Part shown: positions 1-12,311 of the stretch, piece after piece
Layout of the letters: each line of letters opens with the position of its first letter
Numbering within the stretch: position 1 is the first letter of the stretch
Source of the DNA: Panopea generosa
Lineage: Eukaryota; Mollusca; Bivalvia; Adapedonta; Hiatellidae
Length of the DNA stretch: 64,000 nucleotides
Assembly (NCBI GenBank): GCA_029582155.1
Contig: CM055909.1
Location: 43,026,967 to 43,090,966 of the forward strand
Reading direction: 5' to 3'
Made by a program: the position numbers and the translations under genes
Notes under the pieces: generated by a model
The model's database searches: none
Told to the model about the DNA's origin: nothing
Seen by the model: only the letters and a program-made list of their open reading frames with translations

Positions 1-19
1 TTTGCGTATTATCCTTTAC

Positions 20-2811
20 CGATTTGTACAAATATGTCATGACTTCTTTGCGGTGTAGCCATTCACTGTGCAGATATGTCATGACTTCATTGAGGTGAAG
101 CCATTCACTGTGCGGTGATATGTCATGACTTCATTGCAGTGTAGCCATTAACTGTGCAGATATTTCATGACTTCATTGCGGTGTAGCCATTCACTGTGCA
201 GATATGTCATGACTTCATTGCGGTGTAGCCATTCACTGTGCAGTGATATGTACAGATATGTCATGACTCCTTTGCAGTGTAGCCATTCACTGTGCAATGA
301 TAAGTACAGATATGTCATGACTTCTTTTTCGGTGTAGCCATTCACTGTGCAATGCTATGTACAGATATGTCATCACTTCAATGCGATGTAGCCATTGACT
401 GTGAAGTGTTATGAACAGATATGCCATAACTTCATTGTGGTGAAGCCATTCACTGTGCAGTTATGTCATAACGTCTTTGCGGTGTAGCCATTCACCGTGC
501 AGTGATATGTTCATATATGCCATGACTTCATTGCGGTGTAGCCATTCACTGTGCAATGATATGTACAGATATGTCATGATTTCATTCCGGTGTAGCCATT
601 CAATATGCAGTGATATGTACAGATATGTCATGACTTCATTGCGGTGTAGACATTCACTGTGCATATATGTCATGACTTTATTGCGGTGCATTCATTCACA
701 GTGCAGTGATATGTACAGATATGCAATGACTTCATTACGGTGTAGCAATTCAATGTGCAATAATATTATGTACAGATATGTCATAACTTCATTGCGTTGT
801 AAACATTCACTGTGCTGTGATATATACAGATATGTCATGACTTCATTGCGGTGTAGCCATTCACTGTGCAATGATAAGCACAGAAATGTCATGACTTCAT
901 TGCGGTGTAGCCATTCACTGTTCAGTGATATGTACAGATATGTCATGACTTCATTGCGGTGTAGCCATTCACTGTGCAATGATATGTACAGATATGTCAT
1001 GACTTCATTGCGGTGTAGCCATTCACTGTGCAATGATAAGCACAGAAATGTCATGACTTCATTGCGGTGTAGCCATTCACTGTTCAGTGATATGTACAGA
1101 TATGTCATGACTTCATTGCGGTGTAGCCATTCACTTTGCAATGATATGTACAGATATGTCATGATTTCATTGCGTTGTAGCCATTCACTGTGAAGTGATA
1201 TGTACAGATATGTCATGACTTCACTGCGGTGTAGCCATTCACTGTGCAGTGATAAGTACAGATATGTCATGATTCCATTGCGGTGTAGCCATTCACTGTG
1301 CACTGATAAGTACAGACATGTCAAGACTTCATTGCTGTGTAGCCATTCACTGTGCAATGATATGTACAGATATGACATGACGTCATTGCGGTGTAGCCAT
1401 TCACTGTGCAGGTGATATGTACAGATTTGTCATGACTTCATTGCAGTGTAGCCATTCACTGTTCAGTGATATGTACAGATATGTCATGATTTCATTGCGG
1501 TGTAGCCATTCACTGTGCAATGATAAGTACAGATATGTCATGACTTCATTGCGGTGTAGCCATTCACTGTGCAATGATATGTACAGATATGTCATGATTT
1601 TATTGCGGTGTGACCATTCACTGTGCAATGATATGTACAGATATGTCATGATTTCATTGCGGTTTAGCCATTCACTGTTCAGTGATATGTACCGATATGT
1701 CATGACTTCATTGCGGTGTAGCCATTCACTGTTCAGTGAAATGTACAGATATGTCATGACTTCATTGCGATGTAGCCATTCACTGTGCAATGATATGTAC
1801 ATATATGTCATGACTTCATTGCGGTGTAGCCATTCACTCTGCAGATATGTCATGACTTCATTGCGGTGTAGCCATTCACTCTGCAGATAAGTCATGACTT
1901 CATTGCGGTGAAGCCATTCACTGTGCAGTGATATGTACAGATATGTCGTGACTTCATTGCGGTGTAACCATTCAATGTGCAATAATATGTACAGATATAT
2001 GATGACTTCATTGCGGGGTAGCCGTTCACTGTGCATATATGTCATGACTTCATTGCTGTGTGACCATTCACTGTGCAGTTATATGTACAGATATGTCATG
2101 ATTTCATGGCGGTGTAGCCATTCACTGTGCAATGATAAGTACAGATATATCATGACTTCATTGCGGTGTAGCCATTCACTGTGCAATGATGTGTACAGAT
2201 ATGTCATGATTTCATTGCGGTTTCAACATTCACCGTTCAGTGATATATACAGATATGCCATGACTTCATTGCGGTGTAGCCATTCACTGTTCAGTGATAT
2301 GTACATATATGTCATGACTTCATTGCGATGTAGCCATTCACCGTGCAATGATATGAACATATATGTCATGACTTCATTACGGTGTAACCATTCACTCTGC
2401 AGATATGTCATGACTTCATTGCGATGTAGCCATTCACTGTGCAGTGATATGTACAGATATGTCATGACTTTATTGCGGTGTAGCCTTTCAATGTGCAATA
2501 ATATGTACAGATATATCATGACTTTATTGCGGTGTAGCCATTCACTGTGCAGATATGTCATGACTTCATTGCGATGTGACCATTCACTGTGCAGTGATAT
2601 GTACAGATATGTCATGATTTCATTGCGATGTACCCATTTACTGTGCAATGATAAGTACAGATATGTCATGACTTCATTGCGGTGTAGCCATTTATTGTGC
2701 AATGATATGTACAGATATGTTATGATTTCATTGCGGTATAGCCATTCACTGCGTAATGATATGTACAGATATGTCATGATTTCATTGCGGTGTGACCATT
2801 CACTGCGCACT
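20..2811. repeat. 54-bp minisatellite array 1
   Basis: Tandem array of a roughly 54-bp unit containing TGTACA and GTCATGAC (both palindromes), then CTTCATTGCGGTGTAGCC. Shorter units of about 39 bp lack the stretch around TGTACA. It is the longest of five such arrays and lies left of unit 1. Because 54 is a multiple of 3, long ORFs appear on both strands. I do not treat these as genes. Confidence 0.95.
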
Positions 2812-3248
2812 GAGTTCAAGATATCAAGATTTTTTAGTTTCTCCGGAGAGGTTTAGTGAAACAGAAGTATTGGCTAACTAGATGCTATCATTTATTTTTC
2901 AGCTTTCCTTATTTGGGGTAACACACGTTTTTTGCAAGGAGATTGATAAAAAGTGTAGATTTTCATTCCTTATAGTTTTTTTAGAAGTTATTTTTCTATA
3001 TCTGTTTATAGAAGAAATCACTAAAATGTGACCTGTGGTAAATATATAGCCTAGAAGTGGAAATAAATAAATCGGTTAATAATATAAAGCTGGACTTTAA
3101 ATAATCTGTTGAATACTAGTCCCCTTGTTTTATTTCAGTGTATGTTTAGGTTTGGGCTAAATAACATAGGCAGATATAAATATGACAATCTCGTGAATCT
3201 TGGAATCGTGAACATGTAATACATGCGGGTATAAGTTCAATGCTGCCA

Positions 3249-3415
3249 GGACCGGATAGCTCAGTCCGACCGTTAATCCAGAGTCGTGAGTTCGAATTCC
3301 GCCTCCACAAAGACTCTGTTATGGTTGACCGTGAACTTTGTTCTACGGTCATGAATCTCACAACACTGAATATGTGAGAAGTAGTAACTGCCTTGCAGAG
3401 ATAAGATGTATATAG
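3249..3415 (+). repeat. tRNA-derived SINE (type 1), unit 1 copy
   Basis: Shows a tRNA-like promoter: an A-box-like GATAGCTCAGT and a B-box-like GAGTTCGAATTCCG about 35 bases later, followed by a non-tRNA body shared with 14801, 31871 and 41069. It cannot fold as a complete tRNA. Such RNA polymerase III promoters are the mark of SINEs. Ends are approximate. Confidence 0.65.
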
Positions 3416-3621
3416 TGTTCTAGGAAAGATGCATAGTTGTGCTGACCGCTGTTATATAACTGATATATGTTGGAGTGAACGTCCAGTAAATGAAGTTTCT
3501 TTCTTGTGCATTTATAATCTTATAGCACTCGATCAAAGATAAATGTTTTACGGCACATCGGCACCTAAAGAGAAGATTGATTGAAAAGACTGATTGATTG
3601 AATATTCAACGTCATCTTTAT

Positions 3622-3882
3622 GCTATCGATGGCTAAAAGACAATCAGTTAACCAAGCCACTCTTTCTTGTGATCAAAGAAGGTTACCCAGTGCTCGAACT
3701 CGAGCACATTCATCTGCGTAAGTAACTGATAACGTTCCCACCTGAATCAGCGGTGAGAGACGAATATTAATGGGACACAGTATCATATTTCAATCATCAC
3801 GGAGACTGTTTCCGAGTGGGGATTCGAACTCATGACCCTAAGTGTGATAGCCAGTCGCATTTCTCACTGAGTTGACCGAGAA
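3622..3882 (-). repeat. tRNA-derived SINE (type 2), reverse orientation
   Basis: Read on the minus strand it starts with an A-box-like GTCAACTCAGTGAG, then a B-box GAGTTCGAATCCC, then a body with ATTCGTCTCTCACCGCTGATTC and TGCTCGAGTTCGAGCACTGG, ending TTAGCCATCGATAGC. The same element occurs at 45347-45612 (plus strand, with a better A box) and at 41804-42080. Position and orientation match the copy in unit 5, so it was inserted before duplication. Confidence 0.7.
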
Positions 3883-4347
3883 GACGATACACAAAGATCC
3901 AAACAAAGTATCTGTTGTCATAGTTTGGCCATTTCATTACAAATAACCCTGAAACTTTGCTTAATTATTCTATGCGTCTAATAAATACATTGAACGATCC
4001 AGAATTATCATAAAATAACAATAATAAGACAATACTGAGCAGTTTTCATCAATTTAGCACAGTTTTGAATCATTTTTCGTGTAGTAGAGTACTTCGTAAT
4101 CGCATAAATATTTTATATTATTAACAGAAAACAGTAGATAATTTGGTTTGAACTTTTCTTGTTGACAAAAAATCACTTTTAGAAATAAAAGCTCATGCTT
4201 CGTCATATATATCTAAATATGAAACACACACACACACACACACACATACACACATACACACATACTCACAAAAACAAACAAAAATGAAAATATATGGACA
4301 ACCAGAGACACAGACACCGCACGCACGCACGCACACATACACATACT

Positions 4348-4381
<34 letters not shown>

Positions 4382-5485
4382 CATACATACATACATACAT
4401 ACATACATACATGCATGCGTAGCCCAGTCATGTGTTGAAAATGGTGTTAAACCCAATTAAAATACCATTGCAGACAATGAGGGTGTAACAGGGTGCACAA
4501 TATAATGTAATTAGTTAATTTAAAAAATACAAAAATAAAATAAAAGTTTCTATAACATTTCTTTTATTTATATCATCCTTGAATTATATAAGAACACCTG
4601 CTCGTCGTTATAAATAAGAGTCGACTGTATTGTTCTATTGGTGTTGCTATAATTCACAAAGAAAATGTTAAAACAATAATGACAAAACAATATACGTCCA
4701 CTTACTTGATAGCAAATACATGTAGTATAATTCCTTTGTAATAGTAAGCATTTAACGTCGGTGTTTATTTTCAACTTTAAAGGTACTACCCATGTTCAAT
4801 AATGAATACAGATGGAAGATTATAATTTTTCAACTCGTTTGTCTTTTTTGTTGATATAAACATTGTTATTTTGTTTCGATTGAAAAAAAGTTATCACACC
4901 TTAAACAAATCATGCTCGAGGTCGTCCAAAGTAGAACCATTATTAGGCATCAGCAGATAAAGTAACTTGCTAAATTACACCACCCATAGCCGTAGTGGGG
5001 GGGGGGGTTATATTGTGTTGTTGTTGTTGTTGTTGTTGTTTGTTGTTGTTCTTGTTGTTGTTGTTGTTTTAATATGAATGTCCTCAAACAAGTACGTAAG
5101 AAGATGAACATGGCCTTCCGTACCATTGTGACATATTTAAGCGCATGCGCACACGACTTGCAATACACGTGTCGAGAACATCTGGTTATATTGACGCCTT
5201 TTTAAGTAATATGATTGAGAAATTTGAATATGCGGTCTTAATTTACAGTAAGCTTAACAGATGGACATAACATTACTGTCAATACAAATATGTTCATAAA
5301 TATGTATGTCAGCTACTGCAGATTATATTCTATACAGAGAGCAGACACGTAGGAAATACTATCTATTGATATCGGTTAAGTATCTTAATTCAATATAAGT
5401 GTGGACTTTGAAATATTGTAGATCTACTTTTTTTATTTTAATAAATATTGGTGTAATTTAAATTACAATGGGATGTTAACAATAA

Positions 5486-5830
5486 TAGCCCAGTTGTTAA
5501 AATGATTGTTAAAACTAACATGATCTTCAGTAAACAGTTTGTTTTGAAGCCTTAACAAATTGTTGAATTTGCTGATGTCTTGGAAAATTTTCACGATACT
5601 CTTGGATTTCTAGCTATCCGAACAAGTAAAAAAGGAGGATTGAACGCAGTCTTGGATTTTGTTTAATCTGTATTTGTTAATTTTTACTCAAATTTAACAA
5701 AAACGATTGAAGGTATGTTAACAAAATGTTAAACTTAACATTTTTTTAACAACAGCAAATATACTTACAAATATTACAACATCAAACATCTTTGTTAAAT
5801 ATTAACGTTTTTTAACAACTGAGCCACTAT
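5486..5830. mobile_element. Inverted-repeat element rich in GTTAA, unit 1 copy
   Basis: Begins TAGCCCAGTTGTTAAAA and ends TTTTAACAACTGAGCCACTA, which are imperfect inverted repeats of each other. The interior is full of TGTTAA/TTAACA words on both strands. No coding capacity. Homologous elements sit at the same relative place in units 2 (16937-17340) and 4 (34103-34506). It is a MITE-like non-autonomous element; its family is not known to me. Confidence 0.6.
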
Positions 5831-5925
5831 ATGTTGCAACGCATGTCGTTCAGTGCCGGTTTAAACCCATGTCAGTCAAATATTACAATGATAAAGTATG
5901 TCCACTGAAATTAAATCACCTTATG

Positions 5926-6358
5926 CTATGGAGCGATGTAAAAATCAATGGGAAAGTACCCGCGTCATTTTTGGAGATACATTTCTGAATATAACATGAG
6001 AATACATGAAAAAAAGACGAACGCCGTGTCTGTATAGAGATTTACCATCGATATAAATTGGTAATGAAACACTCGTATTTTATGTTTAAGGTTCAACAGC
6101 GTATTTTGCTCTATTGAAAAAGGTATGGTATAGAACGGTACAATTTACAAAAATACGCCATTGCTTTATTTGAAAAATGAAACGAATGTTTGCATGACCA
6201 CTTGGTAGTACCGATGGTTCATTTCTATGAAGAAATGGTGTTTGTCTTTGTTAGCGGGGTGAATTTTCATGAAATATTATGAAAGCTATTGACAAAAAAT
6301 GTTACCTCCTAATTGTTCACCACTCCATAGCATAATGTCACGAGGGTTCGCCAACGTG
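5926..6358. mobile_element. Inverted-repeat element (TATGCTATGGAG type), unit 1 copy
   Basis: The left arm has TTATGCTATGGAGCGATGT, and the right arm has the inverse (CACTCCATAGCATAATGTCACG). In unit 1 the outer left arm (CACGGTGGCTAACCCACGTGA in units 2 and 4) is missing, so this copy is truncated. No ORF. It is a MITE-like element fixed in the spacer before the units duplicated. Confidence 0.6.
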
Positions 6359-8689
6359 ATAATAACATTTTAAAAACAAGGAAATGTATCTCCAACAGGA
6401 GGATTGCAAGGACACGGTTACCAAGTCAGCTTGTAGTGGACAATATAGAACAATGAAAACAAAACTCATTAAACTAGCTTCAATTTCTGTTGAATTTGAC
6501 CAGACGGATGTGTTACAGTTTTGTCGGATTTTTAATAAATATATTCAAATAATCACGACAAAAAAGAAACTGCAGGCATATTTGTATAAAAAACTGTTAA
6601 CTTAACACCACATTAATGGGAATTTCCGACGTATAGCGTGTGTTATGTAATTCATTTAAGGTAATAATTCAATAGCAATCGTATCAAAATCCATTCTACT
6701 TCTATAACCCATTGTGCCTTCTATGAAAACTTCTAAAATATCAAGGATATCGAACATACAAGATTGTAGATGGTGTGGAGGTGAACATCTAACAGAGCTT
6801 TGAACATCTCGACCCTGGACAATATGGCATATCTGTACATATAATGGCAATCGTATCAAAATGTTATTCTACTTCTATAACCTATTGCGCCTGCTATGAA
6901 AACCTCTAAAATGTAAAGGATATCGAACATACAAGATTTTAGACGGGATGGGGTGGTACATCTAACAGAGCTTTGGACACCATGACCCTAGACAACATGC
7001 TAGTGTTTCTTTTTGTATTCATTTAGTTAGAATTCATTGCACATATCCCTGTATCTATAATATACCATCCTCCGCTGGGAAGTAAGTAACATATGAATTT
7101 GGTTAAACTCTGTTTCAGATATTTCGACCCAGTGGATGAAATACAATTAGAAATTACAGAACGGAACATATATTTTATTTCATATTTGTACATAATACAT
7201 CGTCATTATAACATATTTACAACTCATATTATCACGTCAACTATATCGTTAATACGTACATTATTAGTGCAGTCATATTTCATTACCATTTATATCAATT
7301 TTTTATTAATGTTTTGAATATAAATGTCAAAATAATACAAGGAATACAGAAGAAAGGATGAACACATTTATAATACATTTATATGATTATTATTTATCTT
7401 TGCAAAAAAATATATTTAAAATGTTATTTCTTAATTTCAGAGAACGCTTTATATAATGGGCAAATCCGGAAAAAAAGTTTTGTCATTTGATTTAAGCAAT
7501 GCATTAAGCTTTATGAAATATTTTGCGGTGGAAATCCTTCTTTTATATAGCACAAAGAACAAAATTCAACTGTGCAGTGAGACCCATAATGATGCACATA
7601 CTGATAACCACTGCAGTGCGTATTTAGTGGGGGGGGGGGGGGGGGTAAATAAAAAGCCCTTTTAGGACACATTATCAGAAACTTCATTGGCGATCCGCTT
7701 GAAGTAGGTTTCTCAAGTAAAGTACAATTCAATATTACCGGAAATACATCCATCATGTTTATCTGTAGAGCATGATAAACTGACTGTTTAACGACAAATT
7801 ACATCAAGTGACTAATACGTGAATGCGATGGGTATGTAGCGGTGCATTCATGGTTTTAATGAATATTCGACAATTATGTTTCAAAGATGCATTACCTATG
7901 TAAATGATGGAAAGTTTATTGAATCACAAAGAGGAAGATTCTATTTGAAGATAATGGTTGTTTCCGTCCTTGTAGTTTACCTAATTTATGAGAAAATTAT
8001 CGGCGATATAGGTGAGGCCTCTTTCAAAACACAACTGCAAATTACATATCTTCTACTTTGATGTCATTATTGCTAAAACAATACATATAATATTACAAAC
8101 AGAGATAAAGGTGAGGATTGTCGTCTGCAATTTCTAATTCCAAAATAACCTTCAACATCCGGATGTGAAAAATAAAGTCAATTGTGATATCAAATGAGGT
8201 TCGTCATTCGGGTTAACATTGAGATAATAATAACAGGTTGCAGAATATGCATTTTGTATAAGGAGATTCCTACAAAACTCACATTGAGATAATGTGTATT
8301 TGATATATCATAAGTTTATTTAAAGAACAGATTTCAACAGCAAGATATATCGTTAAATGCACGATTTCGACAGTAAATTAAGTAACTTTGAACCAGAATT
8401 CGATAGTTCAAAATTCGCGATGGTTCGAAAAATAAACACGGTCCGGTGGATTCCAAACAAACGCGAAATCACTGTAGTACTCCGTTTATGGCTTCATTTA
8501 ATGGTCACTAAACGTTGGTATTTTCTTTTCCTCGTTACAATCACTGCTTCGTACGAATCGTTTTATCATTTATCTATTTTCAATGCAGACATTTCAGTTT
8601 TCAAAGCATATTAGACACGTTCACATACATAATGTATTCCACATTTCACGGATGAAATTAATTTACAGGATGTACATTGTGATGTGATG
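6359..8689. other. Spacer of unit 1, right part (A-type block), no supportable gene
   Basis: Short ORFs here (for example near 7093 and 7876) match short ORFs in the same place in unit 3. They carry frameshifts, lack any recognisable domain and are AT-rich, so I do not call genes. The block 7450-8060, with a G run at 7628-7645, defines the A type: it is nearly identical to 24950-25560 and is absent from units 2 and 4. Sequence near 6650-6960 contains a diverged internal duplication (ATCGTATCAAAATG, CCATTG). Confidence 0.6.
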
Positions 8690-8830
8690 CTAAGAGCGAG
8701 GATCACTGGTAAAGCATCTGTTCCAAGATCGGTGGGGGCGGCTTCGATCCTTCCTCCGCTACGGCTGTGTGTGGTTTCCTTAAGCAAGATACTCTTGCTG
8801 TATATCCTAAAGTATGTGTTCTACCCAGGC
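8690..8830 (+). repeat. tRNA-like SINE (type 3), unit 1 copy
   Basis: Has a tRNA-like head with ACTGGTAAAGCATCTG and a B-box-like GGCTTCGATCCTTCC, followed by GGCTGTGTGTGGTTTCCTTA. Copies occur at 19850 (unit 2) and 26180 (unit 3). None is found before the CACGTG array of unit 4. Identification as a SINE is by promoter form only. Confidence 0.5.
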
Positions 8831-8924
8831 AGACTTAGCGACTTTTAAATAATACTCCACTGTGTTTGCGTTGCCATAAAATATTTAATGTACACGTTAC
8901 TTTAAATCAAAATTTACCTTTCTC

Positions 8925-9930
8925 ATATTTGTCACAATATACCACCACGTGGTTAATACATATCATATCTGTCACAATATAACACCACGTGGCTAATACA
9001 TATCTTATGTATCACAATATACCACCACGTGGCTAATACATCTCATATTTCTCACAATATACCACCACGTGAATAATACCTATCATATATATGACAATAA
9101 TCCACCATGTGGCTAATACATATCATATTTGTCACAATATACCGCCACGTGATTAATACATTTCACATATATAACAATATACCACCACGTGGCTAATACA
9201 TATCATATTTGTCACAATATACCACCACGTGGCTAATACATATCATATTTGACACAATACACCACCACGTAGTTAATACATATCATATGTATCACAATAT
9301 ACCACCACCTGGTAAGTACATATCACATGTATCACAATATATCACCACGTGATTAATACCTATCATATTTGTCACAATATACCACCACGTGGTTAGTACA
9401 TATCATATGTGTCACAATATACCACCACGTGGTTAATATATATCATATGTGTCACAATATACCACCATGTGGTTAATATCTAATATGCTCCTTTGAACAT
9501 CAAATATTGTGACTTTATTTTACGATAACTCTGCATATACTATCGATGTACATGTGATTTTAAATAAAGATATACCTTTGTCATATTTGTCACAATATAC
9601 CACCACGTGGTTAATACATATCATATGTGTCACAATATACCACCACGTGGTTAATACATATCATATTTGTCACAGTATAACACCACGTGGTAAATACATA
9701 TCTTATGTATCGAAATATACCACCACGTGGTTAATACATATCATATGTGTCAAAATATACAACCACGTAGATAATACATATCATATGTGTCACAATATAC
9801 CTCCACGTGGTTAGTACATATCATATTTGTCACAATATACCACCATATGCACAATATACCACCACGTAGTTAGTTCATATCATATCTGTCACAATATACC
9901 ACCACGTGGTTAATACCTATCAAGCTCCTT
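8925..9930. repeat. 40-bp minisatellite with CACGTG E-boxes, array 1
   Basis: Tandem units of 40 bp: CCACCACGTGGTTAATAC followed by ATATCATATNTGTCACAATATA. The array is broken once, near 9490-9570, by an AT-rich stretch. Most units keep the palindrome CACGTG; I count 16 by eye. It begins about 235 bp beyond the 3' end of lectin copy 1. CACGTG is the core site for bHLH factors such as USF, MYC and CLOCK. Any regulatory role here is inference. Confidence 0.9.
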
Positions 9931-10086
9931 CTAACAGCAATATTGAGACTTTATTGTACGTTAAATCTGCATATACTATCAATGTCTAACAATAAATAAC
10001 AATGATGAATTTTAAGTTTTACATAATTTGTTGTGTTTTTACTTGTTATTATATTACAGCAGGAGTAACGTATACTATACACTAAC

Positions 10087-10092
10087 TTTATT
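10087..10092 (-). terminator. Poly(A) signal of lectin copy 1
   Basis: AATAAA on the minus strand, about 75 bases after the stop codon. It is conserved in position in copies 2 and 3. Confidence 0.55.
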
Positions 10093-10164
10093 ATGTACTT
10101 TTAAATAGGCACCGTTTCTTGTTATTAAACGTCATCTATTTTAGTGGGTTGCAGCTTTAAATTA

Positions 10165-11053
10165 CTACACATATTCACAAACAAATGATTATTTATCTGT
10201 ACATAGCCTTCCGTACCATATCCACCCCTTGGAAAACTGATTGACAATACAAGTATCAGATGTTTGAGGTTCGCCAGATACCCAGTTAGAGAAAAGATGA
10301 TTGAGACGCTCCATATGTGTACGTCCACGGCGAGGACGAATCATCGCGTTCTCCATCTATCCATACGTCTGATGTCACGCTCAAACTATTTAAAGTAGAG
10401 GCCACGTCATTTGATTTCTCTTGTGAGTTTATATTCACCAGATGTCCATGGTGTTTTTGACATTCTGTTTCCGCGGCTGATTTTGCCATAGTTGTACTAA
10501 CATACTTCAAACAGAAGCCACTGGGAGTCAGTATATAACCGCTTGAACATGAATTGCCTTCACATACGTCCGACTCTGATTCCATCAACGATTTATTCCG
10601 CGATTCTTGGTTGCATATGGTTGAATTAGATTTGCAGTTCCTTGAACGTGAACGTATTCCATAATGCGTCAGTAGGCTTGTGGAGCATGTCGACCACTCA
10701 GACCATTTTGTACATGGGTGTAGAGCACACATGTCTTTCTTCCTCTCTGTTTCCAATTGTTCAAGGCTATTTTTCAGTGTTTCATTTATAATGCTTTGCA
10801 TTTCTGCTTTTAACGCCGCCGTTTTATCATCCAGCTTCACGGACACAGCATCTTTTATTTCAGTGTCCATATTCATCAGTATTTTTCCAATGAGTCGTAA
10901 CGCAGGCTTACCAGTCAACTTTCCAATATTCTGTAAATATTTGCCGTCCAACTTTCCGTTGTCGTTAACTTTGACGTCACTTATTGGAATACACCGTGAT
11001 GTTTGTAGAATGAAAGAAGCAATGACGAACCGCCTTACTATTATCCAAGCCAT
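10165..11053 (-). pseudogene. TSP1/C-type lectin, copy 1, frameshifted
   Basis: Homologue of the three intact lectin genes of this window, read from ATG at 11053. It is open through signal peptide, neck, thrombospondin domain and the first half of the lectin domain. One extra A in a run at 10292-10295 (GAAAAG where the other copies have GAAAG) then shifts the frame. Translation ends at 10286, just after residue 250, before the NW..GEP loop and the last three cysteines. The downstream part is still readable in the shifted frame and would end one codon earlier than in the other copies, at 10165. The product lacks the ligand-binding half of the lectin fold. It could be a sequencing error, but copy 1 is also the most diverged copy. 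It keeps Cys181 as in copy 3. Confidence 0.85.
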
Positions 11054-11108
11054 TGTTGTCTTGTATTGCAGTCTAAATACAAAAGCGCACTTACCGCTGC
11101 TTTATGGG

Positions 11109-11118
11109 AATATATAAG
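11109..11118 (-). promoter_or_regulatory. TATA-like box of lectin copy 1
   Basis: CTTATATATT on the minus strand, about 56-65 bases before the ATG. It is conserved in copy 2, slightly changed in copy 4 and deleted in copy 3. It would place the start of transcription about 30 bases before the ATG. Confidence 0.45.
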
Positions 11119-12311
11119 TTAGCAGACGGTTTATACAGAAAGGAATTAGTGTTTCCTTGAATAACTTCATAAACTTCTTACCAAAAACACGGGCTAAAAT
11201 GATTTATTAACTTTTTGTTTGTTGTTATTGGATTCTAAAAGCTACAATCGCATGGTTTAATGGTTTTACTCGACCATATTAAAAGGTCAGGACGGTAAAC
11301 GCTCACAGCATAATATAACAACGCAATTCAATGTATCAAGTTTAATATTCCAAAATTGATAAATACTTCGAGATTCCAGTGATGTGATGTGTGTTGTGAT
11401 ATATTATGGGTATACAGAGACTCTGGCAATGGTATATACTTCAGTTGAATTAAATTGGTTGGTCCGCAAAAATTCGCTAACCAATATATTGAATCGGATA
11501 GGAAGCATTTTGTTGGCGAATTACCCAAATTATTCAGTCCAGACAGAGCCCGCTTCCAAAAATATATCATTTACTCTTCTAAATGATGTATTTATAAAAG
11601 TCACAATATGAAATATTAATTTCATATATATCCAATCATTATTTTGTCAACAGTTTAAGTCAGTTAATATCGGAGAAGAAGATTTATATTTTGATAAATA
11701 TATACTTTAAGGCACTCGTGCAGAAAAGAATATTGTTTACATAATTTTATATATAAAAATAAAAGTCTTCAAGGAATGTTTTGAACTTTGATAAACGCCC
11801 TAGATAACATTTCTCCTGTCTTGATCTATTCCTTTGATAGAAAGGCAGAACTTTATAAAAAAAAAAACGTCGTAACAAGCAGTCTGTTCTTAATAATTTT
11901 ATCATCAATTTACTTGGGAAACTTATATATATCTCTGAAAGAGCTAACGTAGATATTGTTGCTCTCAACATAAAAAAAACACGCAAAACCAGCTAATCGA
12001 GACTAATGGGAGACTGGAGTATGTTAAGAGCAAATTCGTGCATAAGTGTGGCGACTATGGTGTTGTGGCCAACACGAAAGCATTTTTTACTGATATGTGC
12101 CAATGTTTACCATTGGCAAATGATAACAAGGCAAATATCATCATTTCTCAGTCAAACAAAGGCCATAACTTCGTCAATTTTGATCTGATATACTAGTAGA
12201 CGCAGACCTTGACTCAGGTTCACCAACCATTAACTTGAGCTTTTTCTTAACTCAAGTCTTTGAAATGCTATGAATTAACTTACATTGATCATTTTGTGTG
12301 TTATCCTTTAT
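11119..12311. other. Conserved 5' flank of lectin copy 1
   Basis: About 1.2 kb shared with 21597-22754, 28250-29411 and 37794-38667. It contains two short plus-strand ORFs, near 11387 and 11760, that are open in some copies and broken in others. I do not call them genes. In this unit the ORF near 11387 is shifted by loss of one C near 11525. The flank ends at the minisatellite leader. Confidence 0.7.

Larger units (their letters stand above)
2812..5485. other. Spacer of unit 1, left part: SINEs, microsatellites, no gene
   Basis: AT-rich sequence without a supportable gene. It holds a SINE at 3249-3415, a reverse SINE at 3622-3882, (CA)n near 4228-4262, a long (CATA)n run near 4350-4411, a G run near 4998 and (TTG)n near 5018-5068. 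The segment around 2950-3250 is shared with units 2, 4 and 5. Confidence 0.7.
20..12311. repeat. Segmental duplication unit 1 (A type), with lectin copy 1
   Basis: Runs from the first 54-bp minisatellite array to the start of the second. Order: minisatellite (20-2811), spacer, CACGTG array (8925-9930), frameshifted lectin (10165-11053, minus), 5' flank. The flank and gene are recognisably the same sequence as in units 2, 3 and 4. Its spacer block 7450-8060 is nearly the same as 24950-25560 of unit 3 and is replaced by a different block in units 2 and 4. Boundaries were set by eye at the start of each minisatellite. Confidence 0.85.

Noticed and set aside
10125..10328. ORF overlapping the end of lectin copy 1, which could be taken as its continuation
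   Set aside because: It lies in the third frame and is a shadow seen in all copies; the real continuation after the frameshift is in another frame and ends at 10165.
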